Shown here one piece after another: positions 24,577 to 32,699 of a stretch of 64,000 nucleotides of DNA; positions within the stretch are counted from its first letter, which is position 1, and each line of letters opens with the position of its first letter. This stretch comes from CAZTVF01 sp964616985. Its GTDB lineage: Bacteria > Planctomycetota > Phycisphaerae > SM23-33. The DNA lies in the NCBI GenBank assembly GCA_964616985.1, contig CAZTVF010000008.1, positions 1-64,000 on the forward strand. Direction: 5' to 3'. The notes beneath the pieces were generated by a model. That model did not search any database. It worked only from the letters and a program-made list of their open reading frames with translations, and was not told the DNA's origin. A program made the position numbers and the translations under genes.

Positions 24577-25596
24577 CTACGACTTTCCGCTCTTCATCGC
24601 CTCGATCATCTGCCCGCACAGCAGCCGCGGGCTGCGGCGGAAGGCGTCGTCCGAGCCGCCGGCCATGTGAGGCGTGAGCGTGACGTTGTCGAGCGTGAGG
24701 TAGGGGTGGCCCGCCGGCAGCGGCTCGTGGTCATACACGTCGATGGCCGCCCCCGCGATGCGGTCGGCCGCCAGCGCCGCGATCAGCGCGGGCTCATTCA
24801 CAACCCCCGCGCGGGCGGTGTTGATGAAGTAGGCCGTGGGCTTCATCATCGCGATCTTCGCCGCGTCGATAAGGTTCATCGTCTCCGGCCGCACGTCCAC
24901 GTGGATCGAGACGAAGTCGCTCTCGCGCATCAGCGCCTCCAGCGGCACCAGATGGGCGTTCACTTTCGCCGCCGCGGCCGGCGGCACGAACGGGTCGTAC
25001 GCGAGGACCTTCATGTCGAACCCCGCCAGCCGCCTCGCGACGGCCTGGCCGATGGCGCCCAGACCCACCAGCCCCACCGTCCGCCCGGGCAGGTCGGGGA
25101 TGTTGTTGAGGTTGTGGTATCGCCTCCGCCACTGGCCGGTCTTGAGGCCGTGGTGTCCGCGGGCGATGTTGCGGGCCTCGCAGATCATCATGCCCACGGT
25201 GAAATCCGCCACCGCGTCGGCCAGTCGCCCGCGGCAGTTCACCACCGGCACGCCCGCGGTGCGGGCCGCGGCGACGTCGATGTTCGACGTGCCCGTGCGG
25301 CAGGTGCCGATGAGTTCCAGCCCGCCATGCGATTGGATCAGCTCGCCGGCCAGCGGGCAGAAGTGCACCACGATGACGTCGGCCGCCAGCATGCGGCGGC
25401 GGAGGTCGGCGTCGAGCGGAACGCTGGCGGGACCTTGCTTCTCGACGCGCAGGTTCACGCCCTGCAGATGGTCGTAGTCGCCCACATCAAACTCCGCCGT
25501 CTCGACGCGGTAGCCCAGCTCGGCCAGGCCGGCCAGGCCTTCCTTCATAGCCGCCACGGGGACGAACAGATCACCGACTGCAAGGCAGGTCTTCAT
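24577..25596 (-). CDS. D-isomer 2-hydroxyacid dehydrogenase (SerA-like)
   Basis: A 339-residue NAD-dependent dehydrogenase of the D-2-hydroxyacid family. The nucleotide-binding motif VGLVGLGAIGQAVA lies near residue 170. The catalytic residues are seen in INTARAGVVNE (Arg), DVYDHEPLP (Glu) and TLTPHMAGG (His). A phosphoglycerate-dehydrogenase-like role or reduction of a sugar-derived 2-keto acid are both possible; there is no ACT domain. The ATG at 25596 follows AGGAAA. It is the next minus-strand gene after the Zn alcohol dehydrogenase, with a repeat pair between. Confidence 0.85.
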   Translation of the reverse strand: MKTCLAVGDLFVPVAAMKEGLAGLAELGYRVETAEFDVGDYDHLQGVNLRVEKQGPASVPLDADLRRRMLAADVIVVHFCPLAGELIQSHGGLELIGTCRTGTSNIDVAAARTAGVPVVNCRGRLADAVADFTVGMMICEARNIARGHHGLKTGQWRRRYHNLNNIPDLPGRTVGLVGLGAIGQAVARRLAGFDMKVLAYDPFVPPAAAAKVNAHLVPLEALMRESDFVSIHVDVRPETMNLIDAAKIAMMKPTAYFINTARAGVVNEPALIAALAADRIAGAAIDVYDHEPLPAGHPYLTLDNVTLTPHMAGGSDDAFRRSPRLLCGQMIEAMKSGKS

Positions 25597-25634
25597 AGGG
25601 GTTTCCTAACGGCACCCCGCGGGTGCCACGTCTG

Positions 25635-25735
25635 GGTGCCATGCTTTTAGGCCCGTCAGGGCCAAAAGCATGTTTGGCGCCACGACGAAATCGTAAACAT
25701 GCTTTTGCCCCTTCGGGACGAAAAGCATGGCACCC
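25635..25735. repeat. Inverted pair of ATGCTTTT hairpins
   Basis: Two hairpins, 25635-25675 and 25695-25735, face each other; each pairs ATGCTTTT with AAAAGCAT around a GGCCC- or GCCCC-type stem and has GGTGCC or GGCACC on the outside. The single copy is at 417-456. Confidence 0.8.
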
Positions 25736-25758
25736 GTGCCGCACTGACGGCGCAGACA

Positions 25759-26805
25759 TTACGGGTGCAGCACAACCTTCATCGCGTTGCCGGCCTGGAT
25801 CTCGTTCATGGCCGCGGCGAAATCGCCCAGCGGCAGGTGGTGCGTGATCAGGCGGCGGAAGCCTGCGGTGTCGGCCTGCAGAAGGGCAACGGCCTGCTTC
25901 ACGTGCGCCGGCGTCGAGTCGCTCGTGCCGTAGACGATCAGCTCGTTGTAATGAATGGTCCGGCTGTTGACGCGGAGGAACTCGTCGCCCACCGGCAGGC
26001 TGCCGAAGAGCGACACGTAGCCGCCCTTGCGGGCGTAGGCGGGCGACGCGGCCTGTGCGCCGTTGTGCGGCGCGGTCACGATCACCAGGTCAAAGCCCTC
26101 CCCGCCGGACAGTTCCTTGTAGCGGCCGTCGATCTCCTGCGGCGAGCAAACCGACTGCAGCCCCATGCCGCGGGCCATCTCGGTGCGCTTCCCCGGCAGC
26201 TCGACGCCGCAGACGTTCGCGATGCCCATCGCCTTGGCCGCCGCCGCGTGCAGCATGCCCAGGGGGCCCAGGCCGAAGATCAGCACCGATTGCACCTGCT
26301 CGCGCGGCGGGCGCGACAGGTCGTTCATCACGCACGACAGCGGCTCGCTCAGCGACGCCACCTGCGCCTCCAGTTCGCCCACGTCCACCAGGTGCTCGCG
26401 GCGGACCGCCTTGGCCGGGATGCGGATGAACGACGACATGGCCCCGGGGTAGTGGAAGCCCATGGCCTCGGCCGAGCGGCACAGGTTGCTCTGCCCGCGG
26501 CGGCAGTAGAAGCAATCGCCGCAGCCGATCGTGGTGGCCATCGTCACGCGCTGGCCCACGCGGTACTGCGTCACGCCCGCGCCCGCCTCGACGATGCGGC
26601 CGCAGAACTCGTGCCCCATCACCATCGGCGGCTGGATGCGGGGGTTGCCCTTGAAGTAGGACTTGATGTCGGTGCCGCAGATGGCGCACGCCTCGATCTG
26701 CACCAGGACCTCGCCCTCGGCGACGGGCGGGCGCGAGCGGGTCTCGATCCGCACGTCCAGCGGGGCGTGGTAGACGACGGCGGGCGACTCAATACTTGCC
26801 GGCAT
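25759..26805 (-). CDS. Zinc-dependent medium-chain alcohol dehydrogenase
   Basis: A 348-residue MDR-family dehydrogenase of the sorbitol/threonine dehydrogenase type. The catalytic zinc site is seen in CAICGTDIKSY and GHEFCG, and the structural zinc site as CGDCFYCRRGQSNLC. The NAD-binding motif is FGLGPLGMLHA near residue 180. It likely oxidises a polyol or sugar hydroxyl. The ATG at 26805 follows AAGGGGG and overlaps the end of deoC by 17 bases, which indicates translational coupling in one operon with deoC, an SDR and an IclR regulator. Confidence 0.9.
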   Translation of the reverse strand: MPASIESPAVVYHAPLDVRIETRSRPPVAEGEVLVQIEACAICGTDIKSYFKGNPRIQPPMVMGHEFCGRIVEAGAGVTQYRVGQRVTMATTIGCGDCFYCRRGQSNLCRSAEAMGFHYPGAMSSFIRIPAKAVRREHLVDVGELEAQVASLSEPLSCVMNDLSRPPREQVQSVLIFGLGPLGMLHAAAAKAMGIANVCGVELPGKRTEMARGMGLQSVCSPQEIDGRYKELSGGEGFDLVIVTAPHNGAQAASPAYARKGGYVSLFGSLPVGDEFLRVNSRTIHYNELIVYGTSDSTPAHVKQAVALLQADTAGFRRLITHHLPLGDFAAAMNEIQAGNAMKVVLHP

Positions 26806-27484
26806 CGGCGGCCCCCTTGGCGGCGGCGCCGCAGATGGCGGGCGTGGAACTGTAACCCACGCCGAGACGCTGGCAGCCGATCTCGATGAACAGCCTGGCC
26901 CGCGCAGCATCGCGGATGCCGCCCGAGGCCTTGACCGCGATGCGGCCCTTGGCGGCCCGCAGCATGGTCCGCACGCCGTCCTCGGTGGCGCCGTCGCCGT
27001 TGAAGCCCGTGGAGGTCTTCACGAACTGCGCGCCGGCGGCGGCGCAGATCTCCGTGGTTCTTGCCACCTGGTCGAGCGTCAGCATCGCCGTCTCGAAGAT
27101 CACCTTCAGGGCCACCTTCGCCGGCCCGGTGATGCGGCTGACGGCCTCGACGTCCTCCTGCACCTGCGTCCACAGGCCCGAGCGCACCCATCCGTAGTTG
27201 GCCACCATGTCCACCTCGGCCACGCCCAGGTCGACGTAGCGCTTCGCCTCGTCGGCCTTGCTGGCGGGCAGGCTGCACCCGTGCGGGAAGCCCAGCACGC
27301 AGCACACCGCCGTCTGGGTGGAGCGGCACAGTTCCTGCGCCAGGGCGATGTCGCACGGCCGCACGCACACGGTGCGCACGTTGTATTGCACGCCCATGCG
27401 GATCGCGGCGGCGGCTTCGTCGCGCGTCATCTCGGGCTTGAGGACCGCGTGGTCCAGGTAGCGGCAAATCTCGAGGTTTTCCAT
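26789..27484 (-). CDS. deoC: DeoC-type aldolase
   Basis: A 231-residue class I aldolase of the deoxyribose-phosphate aldolase family. The Schiff-base Lys lies in FVKTSTGFN near residue 150 and the second essential Lys in VKASGGIRD near 180. The classic reaction is deoxyribose 5-phosphate to glyceraldehyde 3-phosphate and acetaldehyde. The start overlaps the stop of the SDR (TAATG), and the gene lies in a sugar operon without nucleoside phosphorylase or phosphopentomutase. A different aldol substrate made by the neighbouring kinase and dehydrogenases is therefore possible. Confidence 0.88.
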   Translation of the reverse strand: MENLEICRYLDHAVLKPEMTRDEAAAAIRMGVQYNVRTVCVRPCDIALAQELCRSTQTAVCCVLGFPHGCSLPASKADEAKRYVDLGVAEVDMVANYGWVRSGLWTQVQEDVEAVSRITGPAKVALKVIFETAMLTLDQVARTTEICAAAGAQFVKTSTGFNGDGATEDGVRTMLRAAKGRIAVKASGGIRDAARARLFIEIGCQRLGVGYSSTPAICGAAAKGAADAGKY

Positions 27485-28266
27485 TAGTGCATCTCCCGTC
27501 CGCCGGTGATGTTGAACGCCTGGCCGGTGCAGTAGGTCGCGCCGCAGGCCAGGAACATGACGAACTCGACCACGTCCTCGATCGCCGTCAGGCGGCCCAG
27601 CGGGATCTTGGCGGTGAATTTCTCGATGATCTTCTCGCGCGGCATGTTGAGGTTCTTCGTGTAGCCGCTGGACACCTCGTTCCACACGCCCGTGTGGTCG
27701 GTGATGCCCGGGCACAGGCAGTTCACCTGCACGTTGAACGCGGCCAGCTCGAACGCCAGCGCGTGCGTCAGGGCGATGACCGCGCCCTTGGCGGCCGAGT
27801 AGTGCGCCATCAGCGCCGAGCCCGTCTTGCCGCTCTTGGACGAGAAGTTGATGATCTTGCCCGCCTTCGCCTGCTTCATGTCGGCCGAGACCGCCTGGGC
27901 GCAGAACAGCGAGCCGCTGACGTTGACGCGCATCATGCGGTCCATCTGCTCGGCCGTGATGTCCTCGAAGGGCCGCTGGTCGACGATGCCGGCGTTGTTC
28001 ACCAGCACGTGGACGGGGCCCAGGTCCGCGCGGATGCGGGCGAATGCGGCGTGCACGGCGGCGCGGTCGGTGATGTCCAGCGCGTAGCCTTTGGCCGCGG
28101 CCCCGGAGGCGGCGATCCTGCCGGCCTGCTTGACGACCTCGTCGCCCTGGATGTCGATCATCGCCACCTTCGCGCCGCGACGGGCGAACTCCTCGGCGAT
28201 GCCCAGCCCGATGCTGCGGGCCGCGCCCGTCACCACGCAAACCTTGTCACGCAAATCCATACTCAT
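27484..28266 (-). CDS. Short-chain dehydrogenase/reductase
   Basis: A 260-residue classical SDR. Seen are VVTGAARSIGLGIA at the N-terminus, VNNAGIV near residue 87, the catalytic Ser in INFSSKSGKTG and the YSAAK motif. These enzymes oxidise or reduce sugar or polyol hydroxyls with NAD(P). The ATG overlaps the IclR stop (ATGA) and the stop overlaps the deoC ATG, so the three are tightly coupled. AAAGG lies 7 bases upstream of the start at 28266. Confidence 0.9.
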   Translation of the reverse strand: MSMDLRDKVCVVTGAARSIGLGIAEEFARRGAKVAMIDIQGDEVVKQAGRIAASGAAAKGYALDITDRAAVHAAFARIRADLGPVHVLVNNAGIVDQRPFEDITAEQMDRMMRVNVSGSLFCAQAVSADMKQAKAGKIINFSSKSGKTGSALMAHYSAAKGAVIALTHALAFELAAFNVQVNCLCPGITDHTGVWNEVSSGYTKNLNMPREKIIEKFTAKIPLGRLTAIEDVVEFVMFLACGATYCTGQAFNITGGREMH

Positions 28267-29087
28267 GATCCAACCTTTCTGCCCGCGCCGCGTGTGCGGC
28301 GGGGTTCGATGTATCCCAGGCGTTTCGATATTTCCATGGCGCCCGCCTTCACCAGCTTGCCGATGCGGGGAAAATCGCGCTGCGTCAGCCGCTGCGAGGG
28401 GCCCGTGACCCACACGGCCGCCACGGGGTAGCCCCAGTGGTTCATCACGGGCGCGCCCACGCAGTGCAGGCCCTCGATCTGCTCGGCCTCGTCGATCGAC
28501 CAGCCCCGCTGGCGGACGCGGCGGAGATCCTCGCGCAGGGCGGCCTGGGTGCACAGCGTGCGGCGGTTGAAGCGAGTGAAGTCGATGCGCCCCAGCAGGT
28601 CCTCGCGCTCGTCCTCGCCCAGGAAGGCGAGCATGGCCTTGGCCGGGGCGGCGGTGTGCAGCGGGAACCGCGTGCCCACGTCGACGAGGAACTTGATCGG
28701 CAGGCGGCTGGGCACCTGCTCCAGCACGATGCCCTCGTCGCCGGTGAGCATGCCCATCATGGTGGTTTCCTCGGTCTGGTCGCGCAGGCGTCGCAGCACG
28801 CCCAGCGAGCCGCTGACCAGGTCGCTGCCGCCGATGGCCGCGTACCCCAGCGACAGCAGCTTGCAGCTGAGCTGGAACTTCTTCGACGCCTCGTCGCGCT
28901 GCACGTAGCCAAAGTCGGTCAGCGTCGCCAGGATGCGGAACACGCTGTTCTTGGGCAGGCGGAGTTCCTCGGCCAGCTCGCTGACGCCCAGCCGCCCGGC
29001 GGCGCCGGCGAGGTGCTCGACGATCTGCAGCGCGCGCGACAGGTTGGGCACGTGGTAGCGGCTGCGGGTGTGTGGGCTGGCGTTCAT
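28263..29087 (-). CDS. IclR-family transcriptional regulator
   Basis: A 274-residue regulator. The N-terminal winged helix (LSRALQIVEHLAG, LGVSELAEELRLPKNSVFRILATL) and the C-terminal effector domain with GTRFPLHTAAPAKAMLAFL are typical of IclR. Members bind small organic acids or sugars and often repress the divergent operon. It is the first gene of the minus-strand operon and is divergent from an FGGY kinase across 77 bases. AAAGGA lies close to the ATG at 29087. Confidence 0.93.
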   Translation of the reverse strand: MNASPHTRSRYHVPNLSRALQIVEHLAGAAGRLGVSELAEELRLPKNSVFRILATLTDFGYVQRDEASKKFQLSCKLLSLGYAAIGGSDLVSGSLGVLRRLRDQTEETTMMGMLTGDEGIVLEQVPSRLPIKFLVDVGTRFPLHTAAPAKAMLAFLGEDEREDLLGRIDFTRFNRRTLCTQAALREDLRRVRQRGWSIDEAEQIEGLHCVGAPVMNHWGYPVAAVWVTGPSQRLTQRDFPRIGKLVKAGAMEISKRLGYIEPRRTRGAGRKVGS

Positions 29088-29164
29088 GCGTCCTTTGGCT
29101 ATTGCGTTTGTTTGGCGAGTAGATTACCGTTTTACAGGCCAATTGTCAATCGGAGACCGGTCGG

Positions 29165-30604
29165 ATGGAAACGTTCCTGGCGATCGACGCGGGACTGAGC
29201 TGCATCAAGGTGGCGGCCTTCACGGCCGGCGGCGAGATCGTCGCCCTGACCGAGCGCCCCCACTCGGCCCTGCGCGCCCAGGGGCCCTGCAGCGACGTGG
29301 ACCTCGCTTCGCTGTGGCAGCTCGTGTGCGAAGGCGCGCGGCAGACGCTCGCCCGCCTGGGCCCCGGCGACCGCGTCGCGGCGATCGCCCTGGGCGGCCA
29401 CGGCAACGGCGTGTATCGCATCGGGCCCGGAGGCAAGGATCTCTACGGCATCACCTCGATGGATGTCCGCGCCCAGGCCGTGGTCGAACGCTGGGATCGC
29501 CAGGGCGTCTCGACCGAACTTCACCGCGCGGTCGGCGGGCACGTGTGGGCCGGCCAGCCGCTGCCGCTGCTGGCCTCGCGCGGCGACGACGGCGCGGGGC
29601 GGTTGCTGTTCTGCAAGGACCTCATTCGCTACCGCCTCACGGGCGCCCTGGCGGTCGATCGCGGCGATGCCAGCGCCGCCGGCATGCTGGACCTGCGCAC
29701 GGGCGAATGGTCGGCCGCCGCCCTGGGCCTCGCGCACCTGCCGGAGGCGCACACGCTCCTGCCCCCGCTGCTGGATCCGTGGCAGCTGGCCGGGGCGGTC
29801 ACGCCCGAGGCGGCGCGCCAGACCGGCCTGCCCCAGGGCACGCCGGTGGCCGCGGGCTCGGTGGATTTCGCCCTCGGGGCCTTCGGCGATTCCCTCCCCG
29901 CCGTCGGCGCCATCCACGTCACGGCCGGCACGTGGGCGATCCACCAACTCCGCATGACCCGCCCGGTCACGCACGCGACCATCCTCCAGACCATCACCGC
30001 GCCGTGGGCGGGCGAGTTCCTGATGGTCGAATCCAGCCCGACCTGCGCGATCAACCTGCACTGGCTCGAGAACCTTCTGCATCCCGATGAGGCCGCGTGG
30101 CGGCAGTGGGACGCCTGGCTGGACGCGCCGCCCGAGCCCGGCGCCCCGTGCTACCTGCCTTACCCCGTCGGGGCCTGGGACATGCCCGCGCAGCGAGCCC
30201 ACATCTACAATGTGTCCCCCCAGGCCGCGCCGCGCGACATGGTGCGGGCCGTGTTCGAGGGCATCACGTTCGGCCATCGCCGCCAGATCGCCAAATGCAT
30301 CGCCGTCTGCCAGGGCGCGGGGGCGGGCTTGCGGGGCGGCATCGAGCGGCTGATTGTCACGGGCGGCTTGACGCGAAGCCGCGGCTGGTGCCAAATGCTC
30401 GCCGACGGCACGGGCCTGGAGGTGGAGGTCGCCTCCAACCCCCACGCCGCCTGCTGGGGCGCCGCCCTGTGCGCCATGCGGGCCGTGGGGGTCGCGGCGA
30501 CGGCCCCGCCGCCCGCGCGGCGCACGTTCAGTCCGCGCCACGACCGCCGCGCCGCCTGGGATGCGCGGTACGAGCAGTTCGCGGGCAAACTGCCGCCAAC
30601 GTAA
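29165..30604 (+). CDS. FGGY-family carbohydrate kinase
   Basis: A 479-residue sugar kinase. The first ATP-binding loop FLAIDAGLSCIKVAAF and the C-terminal loop IVTGGLTRSRGWCQMLAD are those of FGGY kinases, and ITSMDVRAQA and AAGSVDFALGAFG fit the family. The order of motifs suggests a relative of xylulose or 3-keto-L-gulonate kinases, but the substrate is not clear. GGAG lies about 10 bases before the ATG. It is divergent from the IclR operon and is followed, 21 bases later, by an SDR. Kinase plus DeoC-type aldolase implies phosphorylation followed by aldol cleavage. Confidence 0.88.
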   Translation: METFLAIDAGLSCIKVAAFTAGGEIVALTERPHSALRAQGPCSDVDLASLWQLVCEGARQTLARLGPGDRVAAIALGGHGNGVYRIGPGGKDLYGITSMDVRAQAVVERWDRQGVSTELHRAVGGHVWAGQPLPLLASRGDDGAGRLLFCKDLIRYRLTGALAVDRGDASAAGMLDLRTGEWSAAALGLAHLPEAHTLLPPLLDPWQLAGAVTPEAARQTGLPQGTPVAAGSVDFALGAFGDSLPAVGAIHVTAGTWAIHQLRMTRPVTHATILQTITAPWAGEFLMVESSPTCAINLHWLENLLHPDEAAWRQWDAWLDAPPEPGAPCYLPYPVGAWDMPAQRAHIYNVSPQAAPRDMVRAVFEGITFGHRRQIAKCIAVCQGAGAGLRGGIERLIVTGGLTRSRGWCQMLADGTGLEVEVASNPHAACWGAALCAMRAVGVAATAPPPARRTFSPRHDRRAAWDARYEQFAGKLPPT

Positions 30605-30625
30605 TTGCATGAAAGAAGGATACTC

Positions 30626-31375
30626 ATGGACTTGAAGCTCAAGGGCAGGACGGCGCTGGTCACCGGCGCCACCAGCGGACTGGGGCTCGCCGTCGCGCGC
30701 GGGCTGGCGGCCGAGGGCGTTGAACTCGTGCTGCTGGGCAGCCGCAGCCGCGACAGCGCGGCCAAGGCGATCACCCGGCTCAAGGAGTACTCCTATATCC
30801 AGGCCGACCTGGCCGATCCGGCCGCGGCCGAGGCGATCATCCCCGAGGCGTTGCGGCTGGCGCGACGGCTGGACATCCTGGTCAACTGCGCCGGCGTCTG
30901 GCCGACGCGGTTCGTGAAGAACATGCCGCTGTCGGAGTGGCTGGCGACGACGGCGGTGAACATGACCTCGCCCTTCGTGCTCTGCCGCGATTTCGTGCAG
31001 CATCGCCTGGCGGGCAAGCGCAAGGGCGGCGTCATCCTCAACGTCGTCAGCCAGGCGGCGTTCGGCGGCGCGCGCAGCGGGCACGCACACTACGCCGCGG
31101 CCAAGGCGGCGATGGTGAACTTCACCCGCAGCCTGGCCCGCGAGACCGCGGCCGACGGCCTCCGCGTGAATACGCTGGCCCCGGGCATGATGGAGACGGC
31201 GATGTCGGCCGACGTGCTGGCCGCCCGCCGCGGCGACTATCTCCAGCGGATCCCGCTGGGCCGGGTGGCCGACCCTGCCGAGGTCGCCGACGTCGCCGTG
31301 TTCCTCTGCTCCGATCGCGCGGGCTACATGACCGGCGCCTGCGTCGACGTCAGCGGCGGCATGCTGATGCATTGA
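30626..31375 (+). CDS. Short-chain dehydrogenase/reductase
   Basis: A 249-residue classical SDR with LVTGATSGLGLAVA, VNCAGVW, a catalytic Ser in NVVSQAA and the YAAAK motif. GSRSRDSAA after the second strand suggests an NADP preference, which is inference. The start at 30626 follows AGAAGGA by 7 bases. It lies directly after the FGGY kinase and most likely belongs to the same operon and pathway, making two SDRs in the divergent cluster. Confidence 0.88.
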   Translation: MDLKLKGRTALVTGATSGLGLAVARGLAAEGVELVLLGSRSRDSAAKAITRLKEYSYIQADLADPAAAEAIIPEALRLARRLDILVNCAGVWPTRFVKNMPLSEWLATTAVNMTSPFVLCRDFVQHRLAGKRKGGVILNVVSQAAFGGARSGHAHYAAAKAAMVNFTRSLARETAADGLRVNTLAPGMMETAMSADVLAARRGDYLQRIPLGRVADPAEVADVAVFLCSDRAGYMTGACVDVSGGMLMH

Positions 31376-31534
31376 GAAAGCGTGCAGGGACCGGGGATCA
31401 GGCACCGCCACGGCGGGGCGCCCTGAATCGACGGGCTTCTGGACTCTCGACCCGTTGCCCCCTTTGTGATATTCTTTCCGCTCCCGCCCGCGGGCGGGAT
31501 GATGAACGAGACAAGATTAACCAAGGAGTCTGTC

Positions 31535-32611
31535 ATGAGCAGGCGCGTGTTGGCGGTTGGCGGCGGGATGGGCATGGGCATCGTGAACTACGGGCGGAAG
31601 TACGGCATGGACGGCGCGGTCGTCGAGATCAACGCCGATCTCCGCAAGCGCCAGTGCGATACGTACAAGATTCCCGGCTACAACACCGTGCAGGAGGCGA
31701 TCGCCGCGCACAAGGACATCGTCGGCGTCTACATCGCCACGCCCAACCACACGCACGCGGACATCGCCATCGCCCTGGCCCCGCTGAACATCCCCGTCTT
31801 CATGGAAAAGCCCCTGGGCATCGACGAGGCCCAGTGCCGCGCCGTCGTCGACGCCTACAGCAAGAGCAAGGGCTGGCTGCAGATCGACTTCGAGTACCGC
31901 TTCAGCCCGCTGTACGCCGTCGCCAACGACATCCTCAAGAGCGGCGAACTGGGCGACCTCCGCAGCATCAACATCGAGTACACCGTGGGCAACTATCGCC
32001 CCAGCTACGGCTGGCGTCTTGACCCGGTGAAGGCGGGCGGCATGTTCTGCGAGAAGCTCTGCCACTTCATGGACCTCATCCGCTTCTGGTCCGGCAGCGA
32101 GTTCAAGAAGATCCAGATCACGGCCGCCCCCAAGTCGATGGGCTACTACGACAACGCCAGCACCGACAACATCGTGGGCCAGTTCGTGATGGAGAGCGGT
32201 GCCTTCGTGTCGCTGCTGCACACGCACGGCTCGACCGCGCTGCCGCTGGACGCCAAGACGCAGAACAACTCCTGGGCCGACCACGGCCACCGGCTGGGCG
32301 TGTACCTCAACACCACCGAGGGCTGCATCAACATCGACATCTGGCGGCAGATCATCAGCGTGATCAAGCGCGACGCCGAGGACGACATGGCCCCGCGCCT
32401 CATCCGCCGCATCGACTACAGCCACATGGACTTCATGGCCAGCCACCACGACATGTCGGGCGTGCTGAAGGACTTCGTCCGCCGCGTGCACGAGGGCAGC
32501 GGCCCCCGCCTGCCGCTGGCCGACTCGTTCAAGACCATGCTCGCCGTCTTCGAGGCCGACCGCCAGCTGCACGCCTCCTGCCTCGAGGCCAACGCCCGCT
32601 TCGCGAAGTAA
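31535..32611 (+). CDS. Gfo/Idh/MocA family oxidoreductase
   Basis: A 358-residue sugar oxidoreductase. The nucleotide-binding loop is VGGGMGMG, followed by VYIATPNHTHAD and VFMEKPLG (family Lys near residue 95). The C-terminal domain has GGMFCEKLCHFMDLIRFWSG with the catalytic His. The start at 31535 follows AAGGAG by 7 bases. It lies 160 bases after the SDR on the same strand and ends in an intrinsic terminator, so it may be the last gene of the kinase operon or a separate unit. Confidence 0.87.
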   Translation: MSRRVLAVGGGMGMGIVNYGRKYGMDGAVVEINADLRKRQCDTYKIPGYNTVQEAIAAHKDIVGVYIATPNHTHADIAIALAPLNIPVFMEKPLGIDEAQCRAVVDAYSKSKGWLQIDFEYRFSPLYAVANDILKSGELGDLRSINIEYTVGNYRPSYGWRLDPVKAGGMFCEKLCHFMDLIRFWSGSEFKKIQITAAPKSMGYYDNASTDNIVGQFVMESGAFVSLLHTHGSTALPLDAKTQNNSWADHGHRLGVYLNTTEGCINIDIWRQIISVIKRDAEDDMAPRLIRRIDYSHMDFMASHHDMSGVLKDFVRRVHEGSGPRLPLADSFKTMLAVFEADRQLHASCLEANARFAK

Positions 32612-32640
32612 GCGATCCACAGCACCACAAAATGATTCAC

Positions 32641-32674
32641 GCGGCGGTCCCAACCGGGGCCGCCGCTTTCGTTT
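32641..32674 (+). terminator. Intrinsic terminator after oxidoreductase gene
   Basis: GCGGCGGTCCC pairs with GGGGCCGCCGC (32641-32666) and is followed by TTTCGTTT. Confidence 0.75.
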
Positions 32675-32699
32675 ATTCGAGAGATCTCTCGAGAAGAGA

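Noticed and set aside
29088..29164. IclR operator between the regulator and the FGGY kinase
   Set aside because: The 77-base region must hold control sites, but no convincing palindrome could be picked out by eye.
29132..31411. 759-codon open frame opposite the FGGY kinase and SDR
   Set aside because: It spans two well-supported genes and their spacer, with shadow composition.
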